DNA from: an uncultured Bacteroidota bacterium | Lineage (GTDB): Bacteria; Bacteroidota; Bacteroidia; Flavobacteriales; Flavobacteriaceae | Assembly: GCA_902518355.1 (NCBI GenBank) | Contig: CABYFY010000001.1 | Coordinates: 1-64,000, forward strand | Direction of reading: 5' to 3' | Length of the DNA: 64,000 nt | Shown: one piece after another, positions 8,389-16,301 of the stretch | Layout of the letters: every line of letters starts with the position of its first letter | Numbering within the stretch: the stretch's first letter is position 1 | The notes under the pieces: model-generated | The model's database searches: none | Seen by the model: the letters and a program-made list of their open reading frames with translations, nothing else | What the model was told of the DNA's origin: nothing | Program-made: the position numbers and the translations under genes

Positions 8389-9891
8389 TTATTTTAAAAT
8401 AATGTTAAATTCTGTTTTAAAATTTTCCGCACGACGACCAACGCTTTCAAACCCAATGAATGACACTATTTCTTGAACACCAACACCTGTCAGACTACCT
8501 GTTAAGATTACTCTTGTAGTCATCATTATTTGACCAGTCCCTATTCCAATTTCTTCGCCCCAAGATTTAAGACCTTCAACGAAACCCGTAGCACCTTCTC
8601 TTTTCTTACATTGATTAATTATTTCGAAAACTATTTTTTCGAGTCCGTCTTTAGATATCTTCTTTAAACTCTTTTCATCGTAGCCTGTTGGGTCAAAAAA
8701 CAGATAACTTACTAATCCCCACAGATCAGAAACAGTATTGGCTCTTTCTTTTACAAGTGTTACGGCGTCTACCAACTTTTCTTTTACAATTTCACCGGCA
8801 TTCTTATTTAGACTCTTAAGTAGCTCAGCCAGCTTAGTGCTGTCTGTTGTTTGGATATGCTTGTGGTTATACCATTTTAGTTTCTCAAAATCAAAATTTG
8901 CCGCAGATGAAACAACATTTTTCAATAAAAATAATTCCGTTAGCTTATCCAGGGTCAACACCTCTTGGCCTTCTTCAGGCGACCAGCCAAGCGTTGCCAA
9001 ATAGTTAACTAATCCCTCTGGAAGGATGCCGGTCTCTCTAAAACCTTTTAGCTTTGTACCCCCACTCCAGTCGATTGGAAACACCGGAAACCCTCCTTTT
9101 TCACCACTCCTCTTGCTGAGCTTTCCTTTTCCGTTGGGGTTGAGGATTAAAGGTAGGTGAGCAAAAACAGGCTTTTCCCAGCCAAACGCTTCATACAAGA
9201 GAACGTGTAGCGCAAGAGAAGGCAACCACTCTTCTCCTCTAATTACATGGGTAATTTTCATTAAGTGATCATCAACAACATTTGCAAAATGATACGTAGG
9301 AGTTCCGTTAGCCTTAATTAATATTTTATCATCCAGTAAACTAGAGTCAATAATAGACTCCCCTCTTATTACATCAACGGTTTTAACCTTCTGGTTTTCA
9401 GGTGATAAAAATCTTATTACATGCTCTTCTCCTTTTTCAAGTAGCTTTTCCACAGATTCTTTGTCAAGCGATAGAGAATTTTTGAGAGACTTGCGGTTTT
9501 TCCAATTATACATAAAGGTCTCTCCCCTTTTCTCAGAATCTTCTCTACACAAACTAAGTTCTTCTTCTGAATCAAAGGCATAATAGGCGAGCCCAGAATC
9601 AACCAAGATCTTAATTTTTTCTTCATACAAATGATTTCTCTCGCTCTGCCTGTAAGGACCCAGCTTGCCGCTCGTTTTTGGGCCTTCGTCTGGAGTGATT
9701 TCACACCAATCTAGTGCGTCAACAATATATTGCTCAGCTCCTTGCACCTCTCTTTTTTTATCAGTGTCTTCAATTCTAAGAACAAAATCACCTCCTGAAT
9801 TTTTGGCAAACAGATAGTTAAACAGAGCTGTTCGTAGACCACCTACATGAAGTGGACCTGTTGGGCTTGGTGCAAATCTTACTCGTATCAC
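8389..9891 (-). CDS. gltX: Glutamyl-tRNA synthetase
   Basis: Class I synthetase charging tRNA-Glu. The HIGH-type motif is HVGG at residues 15-18 (FAPSPTGPLHVGG) and the KMSKS equivalent is KLSKR at about residue 256. The length, 500 residues, matches bacterial GltX, and the C-terminal anticodon-binding domain is present. The gene is divergent from ybeY with 70 bases between start codons, carrying a -7 box for each direction. The SPFH gene follows on the same strand. Confidence 0.96.
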   Translation of the reverse strand: MIRVRFAPSPTGPLHVGGLRTALFNYLFAKNSGGDFVLRIEDTDKKREVQGAEQYIVDALDWCEITPDEGPKTSGKLGPYRQSERNHLYEEKIKILVDSGLAYYAFDSEEELSLCREDSEKRGETFMYNWKNRKSLKNSLSLDKESVEKLLEKGEEHVIRFLSPENQKVKTVDVIRGESIIDSSLLDDKILIKANGTPTYHFANVVDDHLMKITHVIRGEEWLPSLALHVLLYEAFGWEKPVFAHLPLILNPNGKGKLSKRSGEKGGFPVFPIDWSGGTKLKGFRETGILPEGLVNYLATLGWSPEEGQEVLTLDKLTELFLLKNVVSSAANFDFEKLKWYNHKHIQTTDSTKLAELLKSLNKNAGEIVKEKLVDAVTLVKERANTVSDLWGLVSYLFFDPTGYDEKSLKKISKDGLEKIVFEIINQCKKREGATGFVEGLKSWGEEIGIGTGQIMMTTRVILTGSLTGVGVQEIVSFIGFESVGRRAENFKTEFNIILK

Positions 9892-9914
9892 AATAGTGTA
9901 ATGATTACTTTTGT

Positions 9915-9922
9915 CAAATATA
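9915..9922 (-). promoter_or_regulatory. -7 promoter box of gltX
   Basis: Minus-strand TATATTTG, an exact TAnnTTTG, 23 bases before the gltX ATG. It is back to back with the ybeY box at 9949-9956, a compact divergent promoter pair. Confidence 0.55.
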
Positions 9923-9948
9923 AAACATTAATTCTTCAATTGATTGTG

Positions 9949-9956
9949 TAGTTTTG
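9949..9956 (+). promoter_or_regulatory. -7 promoter box of ybeY
   Basis: TAGTTTTG, with exactly 5 bases between its last G and the ATG at 9962. This supports 9962 as the true start and suggests a leaderless message. Confidence 0.6.
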
Positions 9957-9961
9957 TTTCT

Positions 9962-10384
9962 ATGATTGAGTTTACTTTTAATACAGATTTTATACTTGAC
10001 AATAAAAAACAGATCTCAGAATGGCTTCTCTCTCTGGCTAACAATGAAGGTTTTAGTATCAAAAACCTTCATTATAGCTTTGTCTCAGCTGAGAAAATAC
10101 AATCTATAAATAACCAGTTTCTCAATCACGATTACCCTACCGATGTTATTGCTTTTGATTATTGTCAAGATAAAGAGCTCTCCGGAGAGGTGTTTGTCAG
10201 TCAACAAATAGTCGAGCAAAATGCCATTAACTATTCACAAACTATTGAAAATGAGACACTTAGGGTGTTGTGTCACGCTCTCTTTCATCTCTGTGGCTAT
10301 AAAGACAAGAGCAGTAAAGATTTAGCTGTTATGAGGTCGGCTGAGGACAAAGCTATAGCTGCTTTTCATTCCACTTATAAATAA
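9962..10384 (+). CDS. ybeY: Endoribonuclease YbeY (rRNA maturation factor)
   Basis: Metal-dependent endoribonuclease involved in 16S rRNA 3' end maturation and ribosome quality control. The metal-binding motif is at residues 105-115: His105, His109 and, where E. coli has a third histidine, Asp115 (CHALFHLCGYKDK). To my knowledge an Asp here is usual in Bacteroidota relatives, so it is a lineage variant, not a loss. Length 140 residues from the ATG at 9962; an in-frame ATG at 9944 lies inside the promoter region and is rejected. mnmG follows after a short gap holding a promoter and a parS site. Confidence 0.9.
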   Translation: MIEFTFNTDFILDNKKQISEWLLSLANNEGFSIKNLHYSFVSAEKIQSINNQFLNHDYPTDVIAFDYCQDKELSGEVFVSQQIVEQNAINYSQTIENETLRVLCHALFHLCGYKDKSSKDLAVMRSAEDKAIAAFHSTYK

Positions 10385-10386
10385 AT

Positions 10387-10394
10387 TATATTTG
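10387..10394 (+). promoter_or_regulatory. -7 promoter box of mnmG, next to parS
   Basis: TATATTTG begins 2 bases after the ybeY stop. The spacing seen at other genes in the window (5 bases from the box to the start codon) would put the transcript start at about 10400, the first base of an ATG that opens into the parS site. The mnmG leader would then be the parS sequence itself, and ParB bound there would cover the transcription start. Confidence 0.6.
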
Positions 10395-10399
10395 CACAA

Positions 10400-10429
10400 A
10401 TGTTCCACGTGAAACAAGAATATGTTTAA
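10400..10429 (+). other. Nine-codon micro-frame beginning on parS (MFHVKQEYV)
   Basis: ATG at 10400 opens a frame that reads MFHVKQEYV and stops with TAA at 10427-10429, overlapping the mnmG start codon (10422) in another frame. The ATG lies 5 bases after the mnmG -7 box, the same distance seen at rnr and ybeY. It may be a leaderless upstream reading frame, or an accident of parS containing ATG-like context. No evidence of translation is available. Confidence 0.3.
10401..10416 (+). promoter_or_regulatory. parS site 1 (ParB binding)
   Basis: TGTTCCACGTGAAACA matches the bacterial chromosomal parS consensus TGTTNCACGTGAAACA at every position. ParB (Spo0J) loads at such sites to organise and segregate the origin region. 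It lies between the mnmG -7 box and the mnmG ATG. The second site at 12295-12310 is its exact reverse complement. parA and parB are not in the window. Confidence 0.92.
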
Positions 10430-12293
10430 TCAAGAATATGACGTAATAGTAGTTGGTGGTGGGCATGCTGGCAGTGAGGCTGCAGCGGCCGCAGCTAACC
10501 TTGGTGCAAAAACACTATTGGTTACAATGAACCTCCAAACCATTGGTCAGATGTCCTGCAACCCAGCGATGGGTGGAATTGCGAAAGGTCAAATTGTTAG
10601 AGAGATTGATGCTATTGGTGGTTACAGTGGAATCGTAACCGACAAATCTTCAATTCAATTTAAAATGCTTAACTTGTCAAAAGGCCCAGCTATGTGGAGT
10701 CCAAGAGCCCAAAATGACAGGACTTTATTTGCTCAGTATTGGAGAGAAATGCTTGAGTCCACACCAAATCTTGATTTTTATCAAGAAATGGTTAAGAACC
10801 TTTGGATTGAAAAAAACAAGCTATGTGGAGTTGTTACAGGTTTAGGCCAAAAGATTAAAGGTAAAACAGTAGTTCTCACAAACGGAACATTTCTTAACGG
10901 CCTCATTCATGTGGGAGACAAAAATTTTGGTGGTGGTAGAGCCGGAGAAAATGCAGCAACAGGAATTACAGAGCAACTCGTTTCTCTTGGTTTCGAATCA
11001 GGAAGAATGAAAACAGGAACACCACCAAGAGTTGATGGAAGATCGCTTGATTATTCTAAAATGATTGAGCAACCAGGCGATGAAATCCCTCAAAAATTTT
11101 CATATTTAAGCTCATCACCCCCGTTAAAAGAACAATTATCATGTCATATGACTTATACGAGCCCTGAGGTTCATGATTTACTCAGAGAAGGATTTGACAG
11201 GTCTCCAATGTTTAACGGCAGAATAAAAAGTGTCGGCCCCCGTTATTGCCCTTCAATTGAAGATAAAATTCACAGGTTTTCAGAAAGAGAAAGACACCAA
11301 TTGTTTGTTGAGCCCGAAGGCTGGAACACTGTAGAGGTTTATGTAAACGGTTTTTCAACTTCCTTACCAGAGGAAGTTCAGTTTTCCGCCTTACGTGCAG
11401 TTCCAGGCTTTGAAAATGTAAAGTTTTTTAGGCCAGGCTATGCTATCGAATATGACTATTTTCACCCTACCCAACTCAAGTATTCTTTAGAAACAAAGAT
11501 TGTCGACAATCTTTTCTTCGCAGGTCAAATTAATGGAACCACGGGGTACGAGGAAGCTGGATCCCAAGGTTTAATGGCAGGGATAAATGCGGTTTTAAAA
11601 ATCAAAGAAAAAAATCCTTTTGTACTTAAAAGAGATGAAGCATACATTGGCGTTTTGATTGATGATTTAATTACAAAAGGAACTGAAGAGCCTTACAGAA
11701 TGTTTACATCAAGAGCAGAATATAGAATGCTTTTAAGGCAAGATAATGCTGATCAAAGACTTACAGAGGTTAGTCATTCATTAGGTTTGGCTAGTGATGA
11801 AAGGTTAGCCGCATGTGATCAAAAATATAAACAGTCCGCAGGCTTAATTCGTTTTTTAAAATCTCAAAGTATTTTACCAGCTGAAATTAACCCCATTCTT
11901 TCCTCTAAAGAATCAGCGTTAATTAAGCAGTCTGGCAAAGCTGACAAAATTTTGTCAAGGCCAAACATATATTTGTCAGACCTTAAAGAATGCGGTAGCG
12001 TTAATTCATATATTTCTACAAACCATCTTTCTGAAGAGGTACAGGATCAAGCAGAAATCCAAATAAAATACAGTGGCTACATCCAAAAAGAAAAAAATAA
12101 CGCTGATAAATTAAACCGACTGGAGTCTGTAAAGATTCCTAAAGATTTTGATTACAAAAAACTTAAATCGATAAGCGCTGAAGCATTAGAAAAGTTAAAT
12201 AAAATTAAACCTGAAACCATATCGCAAGCATCAAGAATTAGCGGCGTATCACCCAATGACATTTCTGTTCTTCTTGTTTATATGGGTCGCTAA
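10422..12293 (+). CDS. mnmG: tRNA uridine-5-carboxymethylaminomethyl modification enzyme MnmG (GidA)
   Basis: FAD enzyme that with MnmE installs the carboxymethylaminomethyl group on U34 of certain tRNAs. The Rossmann motif GGGHAG is at residues 12-17, the conserved Cys46 lies in MSCNPAMGG, and the second redox cysteine is in GPRYCPSIEDK (about residue 270). Length 623 is normal and the C-terminal MnmE-interacting helical domain is complete. The gene is bracketed by two inverted parS sites, and the methyltransferase ATG follows its TAA with no gap. mnmG is often found near the chromosome origin, which fits the parS sites. Confidence 0.97.
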   Translation: MFNQEYDVIVVGGGHAGSEAAAAAANLGAKTLLVTMNLQTIGQMSCNPAMGGIAKGQIVREIDAIGGYSGIVTDKSSIQFKMLNLSKGPAMWSPRAQNDRTLFAQYWREMLESTPNLDFYQEMVKNLWIEKNKLCGVVTGLGQKIKGKTVVLTNGTFLNGLIHVGDKNFGGGRAGENAATGITEQLVSLGFESGRMKTGTPPRVDGRSLDYSKMIEQPGDEIPQKFSYLSSSPPLKEQLSCHMTYTSPEVHDLLREGFDRSPMFNGRIKSVGPRYCPSIEDKIHRFSERERHQLFVEPEGWNTVEVYVNGFSTSLPEEVQFSALRAVPGFENVKFFRPGYAIEYDYFHPTQLKYSLETKIVDNLFFAGQINGTTGYEEAGSQGLMAGINAVLKIKEKNPFVLKRDEAYIGVLIDDLITKGTEEPYRMFTSRAEYRMLLRQDNADQRLTEVSHSLGLASDERLAACDQKYKQSAGLIRFLKSQSILPAEINPILSSKESALIKQSGKADKILSRPNIYLSDLKECGSVNSYISTNHLSEEVQDQAEIQIKYSGYIQKEKNNADKLNRLESVKIPKDFDYKKLKSISAEALEKLNKIKPETISQASRISGVSPNDISVLLVYMGR

Positions 12294-13133
12294 ATGTTTC
12301 ACGTGGAACAAAAAGAAACATACATTGAAGTCGTTGATCATTTTCTCACAAAAGAAAAATTCAAAATTCAAAAAACCTCTGTTTCAGGCCTACTACAGAC
12401 AATCCCTACACCCACCAAAGAAGACATAATTAAATATTATAAATCAGAAAGATATATTTCTCATAATTCTAGAAAAAAGGGGGTGTTTTTTTTCTTTTAC
12501 AGATTTTTAAGGGCTATTAATTTTTATGCTAAACACCGGTTTTTATCAAGTAACAAAAACAATCGAAACGTATTGGACTTCGGTTCAGGGGAAGGCTATT
12601 TTCTAAACAAGCTTAAAAAAAGCGGAATAAAGGCGTGCGGAGTTGAATCGTCTGCTAAAACTTCTTTAACCACCGTTTATAAATCTATTTTTGCTGAACA
12701 ATTGAACAGTCAAAAGTTCAGCCATATAACAGCATGGCATTCAATTGAGCATGTTCATGAGTTGGAAAAAACAATCTCTCGTATGTATGATTTGCTTGAC
12801 GAAAAAGGAACCACAATTGTTGCTGTACCCAATTATTTATCTTTTGATGCCAGATACTATAAAGGATTTTGGGCCGCTTATGATGTGCCAAGACATTTGT
12901 GGCATTTCGATAAAAAATCATTAAAAGAGGTTTTTGAAAACAAAGGCTTTAAGCTCGTTAAATCCAGACCGATGATCTTAGATGCATATTACGTTTCTTT
13001 GCTTTCCGAATCATACAAAAAATCAACATTTAAAATCCTTAAGTCCATTTTTATAGGCACAATTTCAAACATATTGGCTCTTTTCACTAAAGAATATTCT
13101 TCAAATATTTTTGTTTTTAAAAAATTAAGATAA
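12294..13133 (+). CDS. Class I SAM-dependent methyltransferase
   Basis: Protein of 279 residues with a Methyltransf_23-type fold. SAM motif I is VLDFGSGEGYF (residues 93-103); the post-I region and the acid-rich IEHVHELE motif (about 149-156) are typical of small-molecule or cofactor/lipid methyltransferases. The substrate is unknown. The first codons (ATGTTTCACGTGGAACAA, reading MFHVEQ) coincide with parS site 2, so the protein's N terminus is dictated partly by ParB binding. It starts directly after the mnmG stop (TAA ATG) and overlaps the convergent lipid kinase gene by 9 bases. Confidence 0.85.
   Translation: MFHVEQKETYIEVVDHFLTKEKFKIQKTSVSGLLQTIPTPTKEDIIKYYKSERYISHNSRKKGVFFFFYRFLRAINFYAKHRFLSSNKNNRNVLDFGSGEGYFLNKLKKSGIKACGVESSAKTSLTTVYKSIFAEQLNSQKFSHITAWHSIEHVHELEKTISRMYDLLDEKGTTIVAVPNYLSFDARYYKGFWAAYDVPRHLWHFDKKSLKEVFENKGFKLVKSRPMILDAYYVSLLSESYKKSTFKILKSIFIGTISNILALFTKEYSSNIFVFKKLR
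12295..12310 (-). promoter_or_regulatory. parS site 2, inside the methyltransferase start
   Basis: TGTTTCACGTGGAACA on the plus strand; its reverse complement is TGTTCCACGTGAAACA, identical base for base to site 1 and a perfect parS match. It lies in codons 1-6 of the methyltransferase gene. The two sites are 1.9 kb apart in inverted orientation and frame mnmG. Confidence 0.92.
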
Positions 13134-14039
13134 GTACCTAAGTCCTTTTTTGATCACAGAATAATCTATTTTTCCAGCCCCAAAAATTTCACCATCCCCC
13201 TGACACACTAAATCGCCGTTTTTAGCGCTTATTTTCACCTCGCTATCCGTAAGTGTAAAAACTTTACGTTCTTTAAAAATAGACCCATTAAAAAGATTAA
13301 AAAAATTTCGGATTATATCAAATTTGCTAAATTCTTGGGCAATTGTAATATTCAAAAGGCCGTCGTTGCCCTTAGGTTTTTTTATTAACTGCATCCCCCC
13401 GCCTGTATACTTACATATTCCTATCCCAAGCAAAAACACATTAGTGTTAATTTCAGTTTTTGAAGTTAGAATTCTCACAGCAATATTTTGAAACTTTAAG
13501 AAGTTCATAATTGCACAAACCAAATATGAAAGTTTGCCGAGCCACTTATACTTATCAATTTTAGTTAACATAAAAGAATCAAACCCTATCCCAGAGTATG
13601 TAATAAAATACCTTGTCTTATTTTCGTTAGCACTTCTTATCCTGGCAACTCCAATATCTTGAGTTTTTATCTTACCGTCTTTTAAGATCTCTAAGCACTC
13701 GTCAAGGTTTGAGGAAATATTTTTTGATTTTGCCCAGTCATTTCCTGTCCCAGTTGGAATCAACGAAAAGACCATTTTTTTAAGACTGATACTCTGCTGC
13801 ATAACTATTCCCGCAACAACCTTTTGCACTGTCCCGTCTCCCCCGATGGCCAATATTTTATTGTAGCCATTTTTTGTAGCGCTTTTTACTAGATCAATTT
13901 CATCACCACTGTTAATTGTTAGATTGAAACTATATTTTATTTTTTCTGCTTTAAGCTTCTCTACTACTTTATCAATAACACTTATTGCTTTTCCAGAATT
14001 AGAGAACCTGTTCGCTATTATAAACCACACATTAGACAT
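13125..14039 (-). CDS. Diacylglycerol kinase-family lipid kinase (YegS/DagK-like)
   Basis: Predicted lipid kinase of 304 residues. The DAGK catalytic motif GGDGT is at residues 66-70 and the second conserved block PTGTGNDW at 95-102; a C-terminal beta domain follows. Members phosphorylate diacylglycerol, sphingoid bases or related lipids at the membrane using ATP; which one cannot be told from sequence. Its start overlaps the end of holB by 8 bases, so the two are co-transcribed and probably translationally coupled. Its 3' end overlaps the convergent methyltransferase gene by 9 bases. Confidence 0.88.
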   Translation of the reverse strand: MSNVWFIIANRFSNSGKAISVIDKVVEKLKAEKIKYSFNLTINSGDEIDLVKSATKNGYNKILAIGGDGTVQKVVAGIVMQQSISLKKMVFSLIPTGTGNDWAKSKNISSNLDECLEILKDGKIKTQDIGVARIRSANENKTRYFITYSGIGFDSFMLTKIDKYKWLGKLSYLVCAIMNFLKFQNIAVRILTSKTEINTNVFLLGIGICKYTGGGMQLIKKPKGNDGLLNITIAQEFSKFDIIRNFFNLFNGSIFKERKVFTLTDSEVKISAKNGDLVCQGDGEIFGAGKIDYSVIKKGLRYLS

Positions 14040-15060
14040 TCTCGGTTGGTTTTATATGAAGCAGTCTGGCAAGTTTTATAGAAATGTCAAGAAATATAAT
14101 TTTAGGATTCCCGTTTCTTTCAATATCGGAAAACCCTTTTTGAATTTCTTTATAAAAATCTAAAATGTTTTCTTCATGAACGAACGGAGCAAATTTTTCA
14201 AGATCTAGCCCCGAGTTATAGCTGTCTTTTTTGTTTACAGCCCTGTAGCCATAAAGCATAGAATCTCTAATGACATTAGAACAATAGATTAAAAATGACT
14301 TTTGCTCCTCCCTCGTTTTTTTACTCACTTTTTCAGCAAAGTTAACCAGTTCATTAATTGCAGACTTCTTTCCTTTGACCTTAAAAGCTGCCCTTACCCA
14401 CTCCAAAAAAAGAATTTCAAAATCAGCCTTAAGGTCTTGATTTTCAGCAGTTTGTGGTCTTATTGAAATTTTTTGACACCTAGATTTTATTGTGTCTAAA
14501 AGTTTATTTTCTTGCTCACAAACTAAAATGAAAATAGTCTTTGGAGGAGGTTCTTCAAGTAGCTTCAGAAGTTTGTTTGAGGCGCTAATATTCATTTTTT
14601 CCGCCATCCAAATCAAAAATATTTTTACTCCACCCTCGTATGATTTTAAGGAAGCAAGCTTTGTTATTTTTTCTGCCTCATCTTTATTAATCACAGCCTG
14701 TTTGTTCCCTAGACCAATTTTATCATACCAGTCTGTCAGCTTGATTTTTGTCTCTTTCAAAACAAGCTCTCTCCATTTTTCTATAAAATCTTTTGAGCTT
14801 GCTTTTGTCTTTACTTCACTTGTTGTATTTACTGGATAGAAGTAGTGAATATCTGGATTTGTTAAACTTTTTAGTTTTTGTAGAGCAGCTTGCTGTTCAG
14901 GTATTTCTAGACTTGAGTAGGGGCTCTTGATTATGAATTTAATTAGCTCAAACGATGAGCCAAGAACATCTGAATCAGCCTTGCCAACCATCAAGTATGT
15001 GTTGGCAACCCTGCCGCCATCAATTGCTTTTTTTGCTTTATTTAACTCAATTTGACCCAT
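14032..15060 (-). CDS. holB: DNA polymerase III subunit delta' (clamp loader)
   Basis: Delta' subunit of the replicative clamp loader, 342 residues. It keeps the RecA/AAA-like core (SLKSYEGGVKIFLIW, the NKLLKLLEEPP block at about 160-175 and the SRCQKIS arginine motif near 190). The usual Walker A loop is replaced by a non-functional GKADSD region near residue 27, and the four zinc-binding cysteines of most delta'/gamma subunits are absent. Loss of ATP binding is normal for delta'; the missing zinc site is common in relatives of this lineage as far as I recall. It is transcribed divergently from pgk. Confidence 0.88.
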   Translation of the reverse strand: MGQIELNKAKKAIDGGRVANTYLMVGKADSDVLGSSFELIKFIIKSPYSSLEIPEQQAALQKLKSLTNPDIHYFYPVNTTSEVKTKASSKDFIEKWRELVLKETKIKLTDWYDKIGLGNKQAVINKDEAEKITKLASLKSYEGGVKIFLIWMAEKMNISASNKLLKLLEEPPPKTIFILVCEQENKLLDTIKSRCQKISIRPQTAENQDLKADFEILFLEWVRAAFKVKGKKSAINELVNFAEKVSKKTREEQKSFLIYCSNVIRDSMLYGYRAVNKKDSYNSGLDLEKFAPFVHEENILDFYKEIQKGFSDIERNGNPKIIFLDISIKLARLLHIKPTENV

Positions 15061-15076
15061 CCGATTAGATTAAAAA

Positions 15077-15084
15077 CAAAGATA
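15077..15084 (-). promoter_or_regulatory. -7 promoter box of holB
   Basis: Minus-strand TATCTTTG, a full TAnnTTTG match with 16 bases before the holB ATG. It sits 6 bases from the oppositely oriented pgk box. Confidence 0.5.
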
Positions 15085-15090
15085 AAGAAT

Positions 15091-15098
15091 TATATTTG
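15091..15098 (+). promoter_or_regulatory. -7 promoter box of pgk
   Basis: TATATTTG, with 17 bases before the pgk ATG; the leader is a TA dinucleotide run just before the start codon. It forms a divergent pair with the holB box. Confidence 0.55.
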
Positions 15099-15115
15099 CC
15101 ACGTTATATATATAT

Positions 15116-16297
15116 ATGAAATCAATAAATCAAATTGACTTCTTAGAAAAAAAAGCCTTTGTAAGAGTAGATTTTAATGTTCCTTTTGACGATGCAGGTC
15201 GGATATCCGATAACTCTAGAATTGTTGCAGCACTTCCAACAATTAAGTATATTTTATCAAGTGGTGGCTCCTGTATACTAGCATCACACTTAGGGCGCCC
15301 AAAAGGTAAAACAAAAGATCTTTCACTTTCAAAGCTTGTCCCAGAGTTAGAAAAATTGCTCAGCACAAAAGTTTTATTTTCCGATGATTGTATTGGTGAA
15401 AAAACAGAAAGCCAATGCTCTCGCCTAAAGCCAGGAGAAGTCATATTATTGGAAAACTTGAGGTTTTATAAAGAAGAAACTAATGCTGATGAGAGCTTTG
15501 CTAAAAAACTATCTAATCTTGCAGAAATATATGTAAATGACGCCTATGGCACTACCCACAGAGAACACGCTTCAACATCAACAATGGCTAAATTCTTTGA
15601 TTTAAAGAGCCCAGGGATTCTACTAGAAAATGAAATAGCAAGCCTCAAAAAATTAATGGATAATCCTAGTGGACCAGTAACAGCTATCATAGGTGGAGCC
15701 AAGGTTTCCTCAAAAATCCCTGTGATAGCAAATATGCTTGATGTTGTTGACAATCTTATTATTGGTGGTGGCATGGCTTATACGTTTATAAAAAATAATG
15801 GAGGCGCTATTGGTGACTCTATTTTTGAAAAAGACAAGCTCAACGATTGTAGTAAAATCATTTCTTTAGCAGAACAAAAAAATGTTAATGTCTTTTTACC
15901 AGAAGACGTCGTTGCGTCAAACGAGTTTTCTAACGAAGGTTTAAAAAAAGCCGTTAATATATACAACATTCCTAAGGGTTGGCAAGGATTAGATATTGGG
16001 CCTTTGACAATATCTAAATTCGAAAAGATTGTAACAGAAAGTAAGACTATATTATGGAACGGTCCAATGGGAGTTTTTGAAATGCCGTCTTTTGAACAAG
16101 GAACCTTGGCAATTGCAAAATCAGTTGCTAAAGCAACTAGTAATGGGGCTTTTTCATTAATAGGAGGTGGTGATTCGGTTGCCGCAATTAAAAAGTTTAA
16201 TTTACAAGACGAAGTTAGTTTTATAAGCACAGGGGGAGGAGCAATGCTGGAAAGTCTAGAAGGCAAAATACTCCCCGGAATTAAAGTATTGAATTAA
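15116..16297 (+). CDS. pgk: Phosphoglycerate kinase
   Basis: Glycolytic/gluconeogenic enzyme interconverting 1,3-bisphosphoglycerate + ADP and 3-phosphoglycerate + ATP. Length 393 matches bacterial PGK. The N-terminal substrate motif RVDFNVP is at residues 18-24, the basic-patch HLGRP at about 60-64, and the nucleotide-binding GGGDSV near residue 347. The lytic transglycosylase starts 4 bases after its stop, so this enzyme shares a transcript with a cell-wall gene. Confidence 0.97.
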   Translation: MKSINQIDFLEKKAFVRVDFNVPFDDAGRISDNSRIVAALPTIKYILSSGGSCILASHLGRPKGKTKDLSLSKLVPELEKLLSTKVLFSDDCIGEKTESQCSRLKPGEVILLENLRFYKEETNADESFAKKLSNLAEIYVNDAYGTTHREHASTSTMAKFFDLKSPGILLENEIASLKKLMDNPSGPVTAIIGGAKVSSKIPVIANMLDVVDNLIIGGGMAYTFIKNNGGAIGDSIFEKDKLNDCSKIISLAEQKNVNVFLPEDVVASNEFSNEGLKKAVNIYNIPKGWQGLDIGPLTISKFEKIVTESKTILWNGPMGVFEMPSFEQGTLAIAKSVAKATSNGAFSLIGGGDSVAAIKKFNLQDEVSFISTGGGAMLESLEGKILPGIKVLN

Positions 16298-16301
16298 AAA
16301 A

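Noticed and set aside
15101-15116. TA dinucleotide tract before pgk as a phase-variable repeat
   Set aside because: Only a few repeats in the leader between a promoter box and the start; no sign of phase variation.
15778-16266. A 162-codon frame antisense to pgk
   Set aside because: Exact shadow of a well-conserved gene; rich in Pro/Ser/Leu as expected from reverse-reading coding DNA.
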